Origin: Spongiibacter marinus
GTDB taxonomy: Bacteria > Pseudomonadota > Gammaproteobacteria > Pseudomonadales > Spongiibacteraceae
NCBI RefSeq assembly: GCF_016906995.1
Contig: NZ_JAFBBD010000006.1
Location: 1 to 64,000 of the forward strand
Direction of reading: 5' to 3'
Length of the DNA stretch: 64,000 nt
This document shows, piece by piece, positions 27,894 to 37,768 of this stretch; position 1 is the first letter of the stretch, and every line of letters begins with the position of its first letter. Below the pieces are notes generated by a model. The model ran no database searches, was not told the DNA's origin, and saw only the letters and a program-made list of their open reading frames with translations. The position numbers and the translations under genes are program-made.

Positions 27894-28742
27894 ATGGATG
27901 GTTTAGCAATTACAGGGGCGTTGTTTGTATTGGTCGTCGTCACGCTGTCGATGGGGGTGAAGACCGTTCCCCAAGGCTATAAACACATTGTGCAACGCCT
28001 GGGTAAATACCACGGCACCTTGAACCCCGGTTTGAACTTTATTATTCCCTATGTTGATCAAGTGGCCTACCGCTTAACAACCAAGGACATTGTGTTGGAT
28101 ATCCCTTCCCAGGAGGTTATCACTGAAGACAATGCGGTGATTATCGCCAACGCGGTGGCCTATATAAATATCGTCTCTCCTGAGAAAGCTGTTTACGGTG
28201 TTGAGAATTACACCATTGCCATCCAAAACCTGGTACAGACCGCACTGCGTTCAATTGTAGGCGAGATGTCGTTGGACTCGGCCCTGTCGTCGCGGGAGCA
28301 AATCAAGGCCAAGCTCAAGGCGGGGATTTCAGACGATATTTCCGACTGGGGGATCACTCTTAAAACGGTGGAAATCCAAGACATTAATCCATCTCCCACC
28401 ATGCAAAGTGCCATGGAAGAGCAGGCCGCGGCAGAGCGTCAACGCCGCGCGGCGGTGACCAAGGCCGAAGGTGAGAAGCAGGCTGCGATCCTCGAAGCTG
28501 AGGGGCGTCTGGAAGCATCGCGTCGCGACGCCCAGGCGGAAGTGGTGTTGGCTAAGGCCAGCGGTGCAGCGATTGAGTTAGTTTCGGAGGCCGTTAAAGG
28601 TGATGAATTGCCCGTGCTGTATCTGCTGGGTGAAAAATACGCTGACTCGCTGCGTGAGCTGTCGGCGTCCGACAATGCCAAGACCGTTGTGCTTCCCGCA
28701 GACCTGCCTCAGGCGGTGCGGGCGATACTGAACAAGGGTTAA
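27894..28742 (+). CDS. qmcA: SPFH/stomatin-type membrane protease-associated protein
   Basis: The 282-residue protein has an N-terminal membrane helix (residues 4-22), an SPFH domain (about 25-190, with VPQGYKHIVQRLGKYHGTL) and a C-terminal Ala/Glu-rich coiled coil (EQAAAERQRRAAVTKAEGEK). This is the QmcA/stomatin family, scaffold proteins of inner-membrane microdomains linked to FtsH and NfeD. The nfeD-qmcA pairing is the usual arrangement. Confidence 0.92.
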   Translation: MDGLAITGALFVLVVVTLSMGVKTVPQGYKHIVQRLGKYHGTLNPGLNFIIPYVDQVAYRLTTKDIVLDIPSQEVITEDNAVIIANAVAYINIVSPEKAVYGVENYTIAIQNLVQTALRSIVGEMSLDSALSSREQIKAKLKAGISDDISDWGITLKTVEIQDINPSPTMQSAMEEQAAAERQRRAAVTKAEGEKQAAILEAEGRLEASRRDAQAEVVLAKASGAAIELVSEAVKGDELPVLYLLGEKYADSLRELSASDNAKTVVLPADLPQAVRAILNKG

Positions 28743-28771
28743 GATTTTTTTGCAAGGATGTTGTTGTAAAG

Positions 28772-29626
28772 ATGGAACATACCTACCGTTTGATCACCAG
28801 TTGTCCGGACCGCGTTGGCATCGTCGCCAAAGTGAGCCAATTTGTCGCCGATCAAGGGGGCTGGCTAACCGAGGCCAATCATCACGCCGATGCCGACAGC
28901 AATTGGTTTTTCATGCGCAACGAGATTAAAGCCGATTCACTGAGTATCGGTGCCGAGGCAGTGCGCGAGGCATTTACGCCCTTGGCGCAGGAATATGACA
29001 TGGAGTGGGAGCTGGTCGACTCAGCGCGGCGGCGCAAGGTGGTGATTCTGGCAAGCCATGCCTCACACTGTATTGCAGATTTATTGCACCGCTGGCATAG
29101 CGGCGAGCTGTACTGTGATATTCCCTGTGTGATCTCAAATCACGAGAACTTGCGCAGCATGGTCGAGTGGCATGGAATTCCGTTTGAGTATGTGCCGGTC
29201 GACCCTCAAAACAAGGCACCGGCCCACGCCCGTATTCAAGAGTTAACAGAGAACTACGCCGCTGATTGTGTCGTGCTGGCGCGCTATATGCAGATTATTC
29301 CTCCGGAATTTTGCCGTGCGTACAGCGGCAGAATGATCAATATTCACCACAGCTTTTTGCCTTCTTTCATTGGCGCGAACCCCTACCAGAAGGCCTATGA
29401 TCGCGGCGTAAAATTGATCGGCGCCACCAGCCACTACGTTACTGAGCAGCTGGATGAGGGGCCGATTATCGAGCAGGACGTCATTCGAGTGTCGCATCGC
29501 CATAGCAAGGATGACCTGGTGCGTCTGGGTAAGGATGTCGAAAAGAGCGTACTGGCCCGCGCGCTTCGCAATCACCTTGAGGACAGGGTGTTAGTGCACG
29601 GTAATAAAACTGTCGTTTTCGACTAA
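28772..29626 (+). CDS. purU: Formyltetrahydrofolate deformylase
   Basis: PurU hydrolyses 10-formyl-THF to THF and formate. An ACT domain lies at residues 1-80 (starting TYRLITSCPDRVGIVAKVSQ). The formyltransferase-like domain carries the Asn-His-Asp triad: NIHHSFLPSFIGANPY near 190 and HYVTEQLDEGPIIEQD near 220. The length of 284 is standard. It lies 30 bases after qmcA and just before the Pho box of phoB. Confidence 0.95.
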   Translation: MEHTYRLITSCPDRVGIVAKVSQFVADQGGWLTEANHHADADSNWFFMRNEIKADSLSIGAEAVREAFTPLAQEYDMEWELVDSARRRKVVILASHASHCIADLLHRWHSGELYCDIPCVISNHENLRSMVEWHGIPFEYVPVDPQNKAPAHARIQELTENYAADCVVLARYMQIIPPEFCRAYSGRMINIHHSFLPSFIGANPYQKAYDRGVKLIGATSHYVTEQLDEGPIIEQDVIRVSHRHSKDDLVRLGKDVEKSVLARALRNHLEDRVLVHGNKTVVFD

Positions 29627-29661
29627 GCTTGGGGGCAACGGCTGGCGCCTTGATCGAGTCG

Positions 29662-29695
29662 TTGTCATATAATTGTCATTAAAGGCCGTTTTAAT
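29662..29695 (+). promoter_or_regulatory. Pho box and promoter of phoBR
   Basis: Two adjoining 11-base repeats, TTGTCATATAA (29662-29672) and TTGTCATTAAA (29673-29683), match the PhoB half-site. A TTTAAT -10 (29690-29695) follows after six bases. This implies phoBR is autoregulated under phosphate starvation. Confidence 0.82.
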
Positions 29696-29731
29696 GCAGG
29701 CTCAAGCATCCACAGGCTACAAGGGAAGAGC

Positions 29732-30439
29732 ATGAGCACAAAGACCATCCTCATCGTCGATGACGAAGCCGCCATTCGCGAGATGATCCGCGTAGGGCTA
29801 GAGCTTGCCGGTTACGACTGCATCGAAGCGAGCAATGCGCAGGAAGCGCACGGAATTATTGTTGATCAGCGCCCGGATCTGGTACTGCTGGACTGGATGA
29901 TGCCAGTCACCAGTGGTATTGAGCTGCTGCGCCGCTTGCGCCGGGAAGATTTAACCCGGGATATGCTGGTCATCATGCTCACCGCTAAAGACGATGAAGA
30001 CAACCGTGTTCAGGGCCTGGATGTCGGTGCCGACGACTATATTACCAAGCCGTTTTCTTCCCGAGAGCTAATGGCGCGCATCAAGGCGGTGTTGCGCCGC
30101 GGCAGCTCGCCTGAGCAGGAAGAGACCATTGAGGTGGATGGCCTCAAACTCGACCCCGCCAGTCACCGCGTGTTTGCCAATGGTGAGCCTTTGGATATGG
30201 GGCCCACTGAGTTTAAATTACTGAAATTTTTTATGACCCACCAAGAGCGTGCCTATAGCCGTGGTCAACTGCTTGACCAGGTATGGGGCACCAATGTCTA
30301 TGTTGAAGAGCGCACGGTAGATGTTCATATTCGCCGGCTTCGCAAAGCGCTGCTGACCGACGAGCGAGACTTCGGGCAGCTGATTCAAACCGTTCGCGGT
30401 ACTGGCTACCGTTTTTCCGCAACGGGGGTGAGCGCCTAG
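29732..30439 (+). CDS. phoB: Phosphate regulon response regulator PhoB
   Basis: An OmpR-type response regulator of 235 residues. The receiver starts [14 protein letters not shown] and has the phosphoacceptor D54 in LLDWMMP and the conserved Lys in [11 protein letters not shown] near 105. The C-terminal winged-helix DNA-binding domain contains [15 protein letters not shown] and [16 protein letters not shown] clear Pho box lies upstream and phoR lies nine bases downstream. Confidence 0.96.
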   Translation: MSTKTILIVDDEAAIREMIRVGLELAGYDCIEASNAQEAHGIIVDQRPDLVLLDWMMPVTSGIELLRRLRREDLTRDMLVIMLTAKDDEDNRVQGLDVGADDYITKPFSSRELMARIKAVLRRGSSPEQEETIEVDGLKLDPASHRVFANGEPLDMGPTEFKLLKFFMTHQERAYSRGQLLDQVWGTNVYVEERTVDVHIRRLRKALLTDERDFGQLIQTVRGTGYRFSATGVSA

Positions 30440-30448
30440 CGCTGCTCT

Positions 30449-31744
30449 ATGCGGTATTACGGCTGGAAGACGGAGCTTGTTCGCGTAGTGCTGCCATTGG
30501 CAGCGGCGGCAGTGTTTGCAACAGCGTTCGACCTTGGAGTGTGGCCCGTTTTTATCGTTGCAGCGGTGATATGCACCTGGCTGCTATGGCAACTTCAACG
30601 ACTGAGCGACTGGTTATATAGAGGCTTGGGTACCGAGCCGCCAGAGGCAATTGGCATGTGGGGTCAAATTTTCGACACGATTTACGATATGCAGAAGCAT
30701 GCGTCGGGAGATCGTGATCAGTTACAAGCAATTATTGATTACTTACATTCATCGTTTGCATCGATGTCAGATGCCGTGGTGATGCTGGATCGTCACGGCA
30801 GCATCGAATGGTGCAACGATGCGGCGATGGATCTACTTGGGCTGCGCCGGGATGAAGATGTCGGCTTGCAGTTGCTGAATTTAGTGCGCAACCCGAATTT
30901 TGTTGCCTACTACGAAGCTGAAAAATACGCCATGCCCTTTGAAATGGCGTCGCCGGTAAACAGCGAGATACAGCTCAGTTTAAGCATCAGCTTTTTCGCG
31001 GAGGGTAATCGTTTACTGTTTGCCCGCGATGTCACTCGAACCCACCGTCTCGAAAAAATGCGCAAAGATTTTGTCGCGAATGTGTCACACGAATTGCGCA
31101 CGCCACTGACGGTGATCAATGGTTACCTGGAGACGTTTTCTGAGCACGGTGGCGACAACCCGCGCTGGGATCGCGCCATCGATCAAATGCTGCGGCAGTC
31201 TCGCCGCATGCACCACCTCATTCAAGATTTAATGCTCTTGTCGCGACTGGAATCCGTCCCTCAAGCCAGCGAGCATGAAGTGATACGTATCCGCCCGCTG
31301 ATGGAAATGGTGCGCGAAGAAGCCCTCGCGGCCGCCAAGGGCAATCGCCAGATCGACATCGAATGTGACGATGCCATTGCCCTGAAAGGGCAGGCGACGG
31401 AAATACGCAGCGCGCTGTCTAACTTGGCGGTAAACGCCGCGCGCTACACCGCCGAGGATGACCGAATTGTGCTGCGTTGGTATCAGGATGACAGCCACGG
31501 TGTGTTGGAAGTGCAGGACAGCGGGATTGGTATCGAGCCGCAATACATTCCCCGTCTAACCGAGCGCTTCTACCGGGTTGATCAAAGTCGCTCCCTCGAT
31601 ACCGGCGGTACAGGCTTGGGTTTGGCGATCGTGAAACATGTTTTGTTGCGCCACCGGGCCGAGATGAAAATCTCCAGCCAGCCGGGGCATGGCAGTACGT
31701 TCAGTTGTTTATTTCCACGTTCATTAATCACTCGGGTAAACTGA
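30449..31744 (+). CDS. phoR: Phosphate regulon sensor kinase PhoR
   Basis: A 431-residue membrane histidine kinase. Two hydrophobic segments lie in residues 10-50, with no large periplasmic domain. A PAS domain lies at about 95-185, then the HisKA motif FVANVSHELRTPLTVINGY with H214. The ATPase motifs are NLAVNAARYT near 330 and GTGLGLAIVKH near 390. As in other PhoR proteins, the phosphate signal is thought to come from PstSCAB and PhoU, all encoded just downstream. Confidence 0.96.
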   Translation: MRYYGWKTELVRVVLPLAAAAVFATAFDLGVWPVFIVAAVICTWLLWQLQRLSDWLYRGLGTEPPEAIGMWGQIFDTIYDMQKHASGDRDQLQAIIDYLHSSFASMSDAVVMLDRHGSIEWCNDAAMDLLGLRRDEDVGLQLLNLVRNPNFVAYYEAEKYAMPFEMASPVNSEIQLSLSISFFAEGNRLLFARDVTRTHRLEKMRKDFVANVSHELRTPLTVINGYLETFSEHGGDNPRWDRAIDQMLRQSRRMHHLIQDLMLLSRLESVPQASEHEVIRIRPLMEMVREEALAAAKGNRQIDIECDDAIALKGQATEIRSALSNLAVNAARYTAEDDRIVLRWYQDDSHGVLEVQDSGIGIEPQYIPRLTERFYRVDQSRSLDTGGTGLGLAIVKHVLLRHRAEMKISSQPGHGSTFSCLFPRSLITRVN

Positions 31745-31751
31745 TTTCTCA

Positions 31752-31785
31752 TTGTAATAAATCCGTCATCTAGCGCCGCTAAAAT
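31752..31785 (+). promoter_or_regulatory. Pho box and promoter of pstS
   Basis: Two 11-base repeats, TTGTAATAAAT (31752-31762) and CCGTCATCTAG (31763-31773), are followed after six bases by a TAAAAT -10 (31780-31785). The match is weaker than for phoB but the geometry is identical. Confidence 0.65.
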
Positions 31786-31824
31786 GACAGCCGTGTTACC
31801 AATTTTATTGATCGGGAGATACCT

Positions 31825-32793
31825 GTGAAACTGAAGCAATGTCTGATGGCGGCCGCATTTGGCCTTTCCTCTATGTGGGTGGCGGCAGCCACTGAAGTTG
31901 ATCCGGCGCTGCCTGTGTACGAAAAAGCGGCGGGTGTATCGGGCACTTTTTCCAGCGTTGGCTCAGATACCCTGGCAAACCTGATGACGCTTTGGAGCGA
32001 AGACTTCAAACGCGCTTACCCAAACGTTAACGTCCAGATTCAAGCAGCCGGTTCCTCTACTGCGCCCCCGGCGTTGACAGAAGGCACTTCAAACATGGGG
32101 CCAATGAGCCGCAAGATGAAGGACAAAGAGATCGAAGCCTTCGAAGCGAAATATGGCTACAAACCCGTTGCGGTTCCGGTGGCTATTGACGCCCTGGCGG
32201 TGTTTGTCCACAAGGACAACCCCATTGAGGGGATGACCATCGCCGAAGTCGATGCGGTTTTCTCAAGCACTCGCAAGTGTGGCCACCCGGAAAATATCCA
32301 GCGCTGGGGTCAGCTCGGCATGGATGGATCGTGGTCAGCGCGCGATATTCAAATGTTCGGTCGCAACTCGGTATCGGGCACCTACGGCTACTTTAAAGGC
32401 AAGGCACTTTGTAAAGGCGACTTCAAAAATGGTGTAAACGAGCAGCCAGGCTCGGCATCAGTGGTTCAGTCTGTGTCTACCTCTATTAACGGCATCGGTT
32501 ATTCTGGCATCGGCTACCAGACCTCAAGCGTTCGCGCTATTCCGCTGTCCAAGAATGAGAAGGGCAGTTTTGTTGACGCCACGCCGGAAAATGCGATCAA
32601 TGGTAGCTACCCGCTGTCACGCTTCCTCTACGTTTACATGAATAAAGCACCCAATAAGCCGTTTACGCCGCTAGAGCGCGAATTCGTTAAGCTGGTGCTG
32701 TCAAAGCAGGGTCAGGAAATCGTTGCCAAAGATGGCTACATCCCGCTGCCAGCAAGCGTTGTAGAGAAAATTCGCAAAAAGCTAGATCTGTAA
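31825..32793 (+). CDS. pstS: Phosphate ABC transporter substrate-binding protein PstS
   Basis: The periplasmic phosphate-binding protein, 322 residues. It has a signal peptide (through WVAAAT) and the phosphate-site segments [16 protein letters not shown] near 33-48, [25 protein letters not shown] near 75 (read in parts) and [12 protein letters not shown] near 175. Its form, with an extra N-terminal stretch before the first loop, resembles the Pseudomonas PstS more than the E. coli one. A hairpin terminator follows it, which should make pstS mRNA more abundant than pstCAB. Confidence 0.95.
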   Translation: MKLKQCLMAAAFGLSSMWVAAATEVDPALPVYEKAAGVSGTFSSVGSDTLANLMTLWSEDFKRAYPNVNVQIQAAGSSTAPPALTEGTSNMGPMSRKMKDKEIEAFEAKYGYKPVAVPVAIDALAVFVHKDNPIEGMTIAEVDAVFSSTRKCGHPENIQRWGQLGMDGSWSARDIQMFGRNSVSGTYGYFKGKALCKGDFKNGVNEQPGSASVVQSVSTSINGIGYSGIGYQTSSVRAIPLSKNEKGSFVDATPENAINGSYPLSRFLYVYMNKAPNKPFTPLEREFVKLVLSKQGQEIVAKDGYIPLPASVVEKIRKKLDL

Positions 32794-32816
32794 AAATGCC
32801 GACATGATGTCGCTGT

Positions 32817-32854
32817 AAAATGTGCTGCAAACGTGAGTTTGTGGCACATTTTTT
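32817..32854 (+). terminator. Terminator or attenuator between pstS and pstC
   Basis: A long stem (16 base pairs including two adjoining G-U pairs) from 32817 to 32852 closes a GTGA loop and is followed by a T-run (32849-32854). It should stop or thin out transcripts after pstS. Confidence 0.75.
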
Positions 32855-32856
32855 AT

Positions 32857-32890
32857 CTGTAACAAAACTGAAACATTATCGTCATAAAAT
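32857..32890 (+). promoter_or_regulatory. Pho box and promoter of pstCAB-phoU
   Basis: Three 11-base units in phase: CTGTAACAAAA (32857-32867), CTGAAACATTA (32868-32878) and TCGTCATAAAA (32879-32889). A TAAAAT -10 (32885-32890) follows the first two units after six bases, the same spacing as at phoB and pstS. Confidence 0.65.
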
Positions 32891-32921
32891 CCCCGCCAGT
32901 TCCTCAAAGAGCCCGAGACTT

Positions 32922-35144
32922 ATGAAGCAATCAGAGGTGCGCGCAACTGCATCGGCCCAACGCAGATGGCGCCAAGTCAAAGATGGCATGACCACAGCAA
33001 CTATCACCGGCGGTGGTGTTGGGGTATTGCTGTCCATTCTGCTGATCTTTTTCTATCTGCTGTATGAAATTCTGCCGCTGTTTAATTCGGCTGGCATCGA
33101 GTCAGAGGAACAGTACCAACTGCCAGTGGCCGCCGCGCCATTGTATCTGGCAATGGAAGAACAGGCCGAGGTGGGATTTCGCCTTGCCGAAAACGGGGAT
33201 GCCGTATTTTTTAATACCGAGAATGGTCAACAGGTTCTCAAGCGGTCGCTGCCAACGACTGCAGCGATTAGCAGCTTTGCACTGGAGTCAGAAGAAACCC
33301 GCGTATTCGCGGTGGGTATGGAAGACGGTCGAGCTCTGCTGGCCAAACATGACTATCGCGTGAGCTACCCCGAGGATCAACGCCTGATTACGCCGTCTCT
33401 GCGCTTTCCCTATGGCGAAGCCGGCATGGAAATTAGCGACGCGGCCCTAAGCCGACTAGCCGTGCGCGACAGTGAGGAAGCCCTGGTGGTGGTCGCCGTG
33501 AGTGACGGCCATTTGGTCGGACGCCGCTGGACCAAAGAAGAAGACTTCCTCAGTGAAGAAATCACCCTGGTCGAAGAAAACCTGGCATTGCCAACGCTGG
33601 ATATCTCCGCCGACTATCTATTGATCGGGCCTCGCCAGCAGTGGCTGTACGTGTTGAGCCAGCAAGGTGGCTACCGGTTGATTAGCCTGCGCAGCCTGGA
33701 GATCGTTGATCGCGGCGAAGTGACTGATGGCGCGGCACTGAGTGATGTACGCTTTTTGTTAGGCGGTATTTCTTTGCTCACCGCCGACGAGGATGGCAGC
33801 GTGTCCCAGTGGTTCGTGGTTCGCAATGCTCAGCAGGGCGGGCAATACGGTTTGCAGTTTGTGCGCCAGTTTACGGCAGGTGGCCCCTCCGCGATGCTGC
33901 TGACCGAACACCGCCGCAAAGGCTTTGTCAGCATTACCGATGACGGCCACCTCGATATCTTCTACAGCACGTCGCAACGCCGTTTGCTGAGTGAAGAGCT
34001 GGAATTAAAAAATGTGCTTGGCATGGCAATTTCGCCGCGGGCGGATCGCCTCCTTGTCGAGTTGCAGGGAGGGGAGATCCGTAGCTTCGCCGTGGAAAAT
34101 GAGCACCCCGAGGTCTCTTGGTCTGTGCTGTGGAGCAAGGTGTGGTACGAAAGCTACCCTGAGCCCGATTATGTTTGGCAGTCCTCGGCTGCAGACAATG
34201 ATTTTGAGCCGAAGTACAGCTTTGCACCGTTGGCTTTCGGCACCCTGAAAGCCGCTTTTTATGCCATGTTAATTGCGGCGCCATTGGCGATTTGTGGTGC
34301 GATTTACACCGCGTATTTCATGGCGCCCTCGCTGCGCCGCAAGGTTAAACCACTCATCGAGTTAATGGAGGCCTTGCCTACCGTTATTCTCGGTTTCTTG
34401 GCCGGCCTGTGGCTGGCGCCTTTTATCGAGCGCAATTTGCCCGCGGTATTCAGTATCTTTATTGCTCTGCCAGTGGGTATTCTCATTTTCGCTTGGCTGT
34501 GGTCGCGGCTACCCGTGAGCGTGAGTCGCCGCGTTCCCGAAGGCTGGCATCCCTTGCTGTTGGTGCCCGTTGTAATTGGTCTGGTAATCGCATGCGTTGA
34601 GCTGAGCGCGCCAATGGAGAGGGCATTCTTTGCGGGCGATATGCGCGCCTGGTTGACCAATGATCTGGGCATATCCTTCGACCAGCGCAATGCTCTGGTG
34701 GTGGGTGTGGCAATGGGTTTTGCCGTTATCCCCACGATCTTTTCAATTGCCGAAGATGCCATTTTCTCGGTACCCAAGCACCTTAGTTACGGATCACTGG
34801 CGCTCGGCGCAACGCCTTGGCAAAGCCTTGTTGGTGTCGTTATGCCCACCGCCAGCCCGGGTATCTTCTCAGCCCTGATGATCGGCATGGGTCGCGCGGT
34901 CGGCGAGACAATGATCGTTCTGATGGCCACTGGTAATACCCCGATTATGGACGCCAATATCTTCGAGGGTATGAGGACGCTGGCGGCAAATATCGCGGTA
35001 GAAATTGGTGAAACGGAAGTCGACAGCAGTCACTATCGGGTGTTGTTCTTGGCGGCCTTTGTACTATTTATGTTTACGTTTGTTGTTAACACTGTTGCGG
35101 AGACGGTCAGACAGCGTCTGCGTCAGCGCTACGGCAACCTCTGA
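32922..35144 (+). CDS. pstC: Phosphate ABC transporter permease PstC (long form)
   Basis: PstC forms half of the phosphate channel in the inner membrane. At 740 residues it is more than twice the length of E. coli PstC. A first membrane helix lies at about residues 28-52. About 370 residues follow before the next helices near 440, where the permease domain begins; its EAA-like loop is ALGATPWQSLVGVVMP. The inserted part has repeated short strand patterns (for example RVFAVGMEDGRALLAKHD and GISLLTADEDGSVSQW) that suggest a periplasmic beta-propeller. The ATG at 32922 is chosen; the frame open from 32820 lies over the terminator and Pho box. Confidence 0.93.
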   Translation: MKQSEVRATASAQRRWRQVKDGMTTATITGGGVGVLLSILLIFFYLLYEILPLFNSAGIESEEQYQLPVAAAPLYLAMEEQAEVGFRLAENGDAVFFNTENGQQVLKRSLPTTAAISSFALESEETRVFAVGMEDGRALLAKHDYRVSYPEDQRLITPSLRFPYGEAGMEISDAALSRLAVRDSEEALVVVAVSDGHLVGRRWTKEEDFLSEEITLVEENLALPTLDISADYLLIGPRQQWLYVLSQQGGYRLISLRSLEIVDRGEVTDGAALSDVRFLLGGISLLTADEDGSVSQWFVVRNAQQGGQYGLQFVRQFTAGGPSAMLLTEHRRKGFVSITDDGHLDIFYSTSQRRLLSEELELKNVLGMAISPRADRLLVELQGGEIRSFAVENEHPEVSWSVLWSKVWYESYPEPDYVWQSSAADNDFEPKYSFAPLAFGTLKAAFYAMLIAAPLAICGAIYTAYFMAPSLRRKVKPLIELMEALPTVILGFLAGLWLAPFIERNLPAVFSIFIALPVGILIFAWLWSRLPVSVSRRVPEGWHPLLLVPVVIGLVIACVELSAPMERAFFAGDMRAWLTNDLGISFDQRNALVVGVAMGFAVIPTIFSIAEDAIFSVPKHLSYGSLALGATPWQSLVGVVMPTASPGIFSALMIGMGRAVGETMIVLMATGNTPIMDANIFEGMRTLAANIAVEIGETEVDSSHYRVLFLAAFVLFMFTFVVNTVAETVRQRLRQRYGNL

Positions 35145-35161
35145 TTGATTCGGGATACATC

Positions 35162-36862
35162 ATGTATTTACAGGATAAAGAAAAGCAGGGGCTGACGGCC
35201 TGGTTCAAGGGCGGCGAACCCTTGATTTGGATGAACGCCGCTGCGGTGACCGTCAGCACACTGGCCGTTATCGGTTTGTTAATACTGTTGGCAGTGCGGG
35301 GTTTCAGCCACTTTTGGCCTGCCGATGTTTTTGTCGCAGAGTATCAGTTGCCGGATGAAACCCCAGCGGTGGTGATGGCTGAGCGGGTTGAAAGCGAGGA
35401 TGTGGCGATCGAGCAGCTGCTCAGCGCTGGCTTTACACTCGATACCGACGAGCCGTTTATCCAGCGAGAGCTGGTGAAAGTCGGCAACCGCGATGTTAGC
35501 GGTGCGGATTTTAAATGGGTGTTAAGTCGCTACCTGCAGAACACGTATTACCCAGAACAAGCGATTGTTCTCGAGCGCCGTGAGTGGGGCAACTTTTACG
35601 GCTTTTTGCGCGGTTTGAAGCGCGATGGCCAGGCGATCGCCGCCGCCGATGACGAAGCACTGTGGCAGGCGTTTCAGCAGAGTATCGAACGTGCTGAAAC
35701 CATTCACCATGATATCGAGCGCGTTGAAAAGAAAGAGATTGGCGCGATCAACTACCGCTTGGAAAAACTGCGTCTGCGCCAGCGCGGCTTGGAACTCGAT
35801 GAAGCCTTGCCCGCCGCTGAGCGCGCCCAAAAGCAGCTGGAAATAGACAGCGAACGCGCTGAGCTGGATGCCGCCTATGCGGTATTGCAAAAAGAGCTGA
35901 ATGCACTGTATGCCGAGTGGAACCGAGACAGTTTTATTGTCGAGACCGCGCAGGGCCAGCAGCGCGAGCAACGCGTGTCGACGGTGGTCCACGCCTACAA
36001 GCCCAATACCATGAACTTTGCCAACAAGGTCGGTTTTTACTTCGGCAAGTTTGCGGAGTTTCTCACCGATGAGCCCCGCGAAGCGAATACCGAGGGTGGC
36101 ATCTTCCCCGCGATCTTCGGCACAGTGATCATGGTGCTGATTATGTCAGTACTGGTAACGCCCTTCGGTGTGATCGCGGCGGTGTATCTGCGCGAATACG
36201 CCAAGCAGGGGCTGATGACGCGAATCGTGCGCATCGCGGTGAATAACCTGGCGGGTGTGCCCTCGATTGTATACGGGGTGTTCGGGCTCGGCTTCTTTAT
36301 CTATTTTGTTGGGGCAGAAATCGACCAGGCCTTATTCCCCGAAGCACTGCCGTCGCCAACTTTTGGTACGCCGGGGCTTCTGTGGGCGTCTGTGACGCTG
36401 GCGCTGCTGACGCTGCCGGTGGTTATTGTGGCAACCGAAGAGGGCTTGGCGCGTATTCCCCGCAATCTGCGAGAGGGCAGTCTGGCCCTGGGTGCTACGA
36501 AGGCAGAGACCCTGTGGCGGGTGGTGTTGCCCATGACCAGCCCGGCGATGATGACTGGCCTGATTCTGGCTGTTGCTCGTGCCGCCGGGGAGGTTGCGCC
36601 GTTGATGCTCGTCGGGGTGGTCAAGTTGGCACCGTCGCTACCGGTGGATGGCAACTTCCCATACTTCCACCTCGATCAGAAGTTTATGCACTTGGGCTTC
36701 CACATCTATGATGTTGGTTTTCAAAGCCCGAATGTCGAAGCAGCGCGGCCACTGGTGTACGCTACGGCATTGCTGTTGGTGATTATCATTGCGCTGCTGA
36801 ACCTCAGTGCCGTGGCACTGCGGAATCATCTGCGCGAAAAATACAAATCTCTGGAAATGTAA
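35162..36862 (+). CDS. pstA: Phosphate ABC transporter permease PstA (long form)
   Basis: The second permease, 566 residues. A membrane helix at about residues 24-46 is followed by an extracytoplasmic region of about 260 residues (DUF3333-like). This includes a strong coiled coil at about 175-265 (for example [20 protein letters not shown]). The permease domain follows from about 320, with the loop [17 protein letters not shown]. The long form is known from Pseudomonas and related bacteria. The gene lies 17 bases after pstC. Confidence 0.93.
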   Translation: MYLQDKEKQGLTAWFKGGEPLIWMNAAAVTVSTLAVIGLLILLAVRGFSHFWPADVFVAEYQLPDETPAVVMAERVESEDVAIEQLLSAGFTLDTDEPFIQRELVKVGNRDVSGADFKWVLSRYLQNTYYPEQAIVLERREWGNFYGFLRGLKRDGQAIAAADDEALWQAFQQSIERAETIHHDIERVEKKEIGAINYRLEKLRLRQRGLELDEALPAAERAQKQLEIDSERAELDAAYAVLQKELNALYAEWNRDSFIVETAQGQQREQRVSTVVHAYKPNTMNFANKVGFYFGKFAEFLTDEPREANTEGGIFPAIFGTVIMVLIMSVLVTPFGVIAAVYLREYAKQGLMTRIVRIAVNNLAGVPSIVYGVFGLGFFIYFVGAEIDQALFPEALPSPTFGTPGLLWASVTLALLTLPVVIVATEEGLARIPRNLREGSLALGATKAETLWRVVLPMTSPAMMTGLILAVARAAGEVAPLMLVGVVKLAPSLPVDGNFPYFHLDQKFMHLGFHIYDVGFQSPNVEAARPLVYATALLLVIIIALLNLSAVALRNHLREKYKSLEM

Positions 36863-36873
36863 TTGGCACAGCC

Positions 36874-37731
36874 ATGACGGTAAAATTTATGGATACCAAC
36901 AAAACTGCTACAGCTGGTCACGCAATCGATATGGAATCGCTCGGCCGGGTACGCAATGAAGGCTCTATTACCGACGAGGACATTACTCTGAATGTCGACG
37001 GTTTGGATCTGTACTACGGCGACAAACAAGCGTTGTTTGACGTCAATATGGAGATTCCTCGTCAAAAGGTTACGGCGTTTATCGGCCCCAGCGGTTGCGG
37101 TAAGTCGACCCTTCTGCGCTGCTTCAATCGCATGAATGACCTGGTCGATACTTGCCGGGTTGAGGGTGCCATTCGCCTGGACGGCAATGATATCTACGAC
37201 CGAAGTGTCGATGTGGCAACGCTGCGTCGCCGCGTGGGAATGGTATTTCAAAAGCCGAATCCCTTTCCCAAGTCGATCTATGAGAATGTCGCTTACGGGC
37301 TGCGTATTCAGGGTGTGAACAAAAAGCGGGTGCTGGATGAAGTGGTCGAGCGCTCGTTGCGCGGTGCCGCCTTATGGGACGAAGTGAAAGACCGTCTGCA
37401 CGATAACGCGCTAGGCATGTCTGGCGGCCAGCAGCAGCGTTTGGTCATTGCGCGCACCATTGCGGTTGAGCCGGAAGTCCTGCTGCTGGATGAGCCAGCA
37501 TCGGCGTTGGATCCCATATCAACGCTCAAGATCGAAGAACTGATCAATGAGCTGAAAGACAAGTACACGATTGTCATCGTTACGCATAATATGCAGCAGG
37601 CAGCGCGAGTCTCTGACTACACTGCATTTATGTATATGGGCAAACTGATCGAGTTTGATAATACGGATACCTTGTTTACCAATCCGACCAATAAACAAAC
37701 TGAAGATTACATAACAGGTCGTTACGGCTAA
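36874..37731 (+). CDS. pstB: Phosphate ABC transporter ATPase PstB
   Basis: The ATPase of the phosphate importer, 285 residues. Walker A is [13 protein letters not shown] near 70, the Q-loop lies in [18 protein letters not shown] near 124, the signature is [13 protein letters not shown] near 182 and Walker B is [13 protein letters not shown] near 204. The first 35 residues are an N-terminal extension; ATG 36889 is an alternative start. It lies 11 bases after pstA. Confidence 0.96.
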   Translation: MTVKFMDTNKTATAGHAIDMESLGRVRNEGSITDEDITLNVDGLDLYYGDKQALFDVNMEIPRQKVTAFIGPSGCGKSTLLRCFNRMNDLVDTCRVEGAIRLDGNDIYDRSVDVATLRRRVGMVFQKPNPFPKSIYENVAYGLRIQGVNKKRVLDEVVERSLRGAALWDEVKDRLHDNALGMSGGQQQRLVIARTIAVEPEVLLLDEPASALDPISTLKIEELINELKDKYTIVIVTHNMQQAARVSDYTAFMYMGKLIEFDNTDTLFTNPTNKQTEDYITGRYG

Positions 37732-37768
37732 GGCTAGGCCATTAGCCCGGCGCCAATAGGATGCGGGA

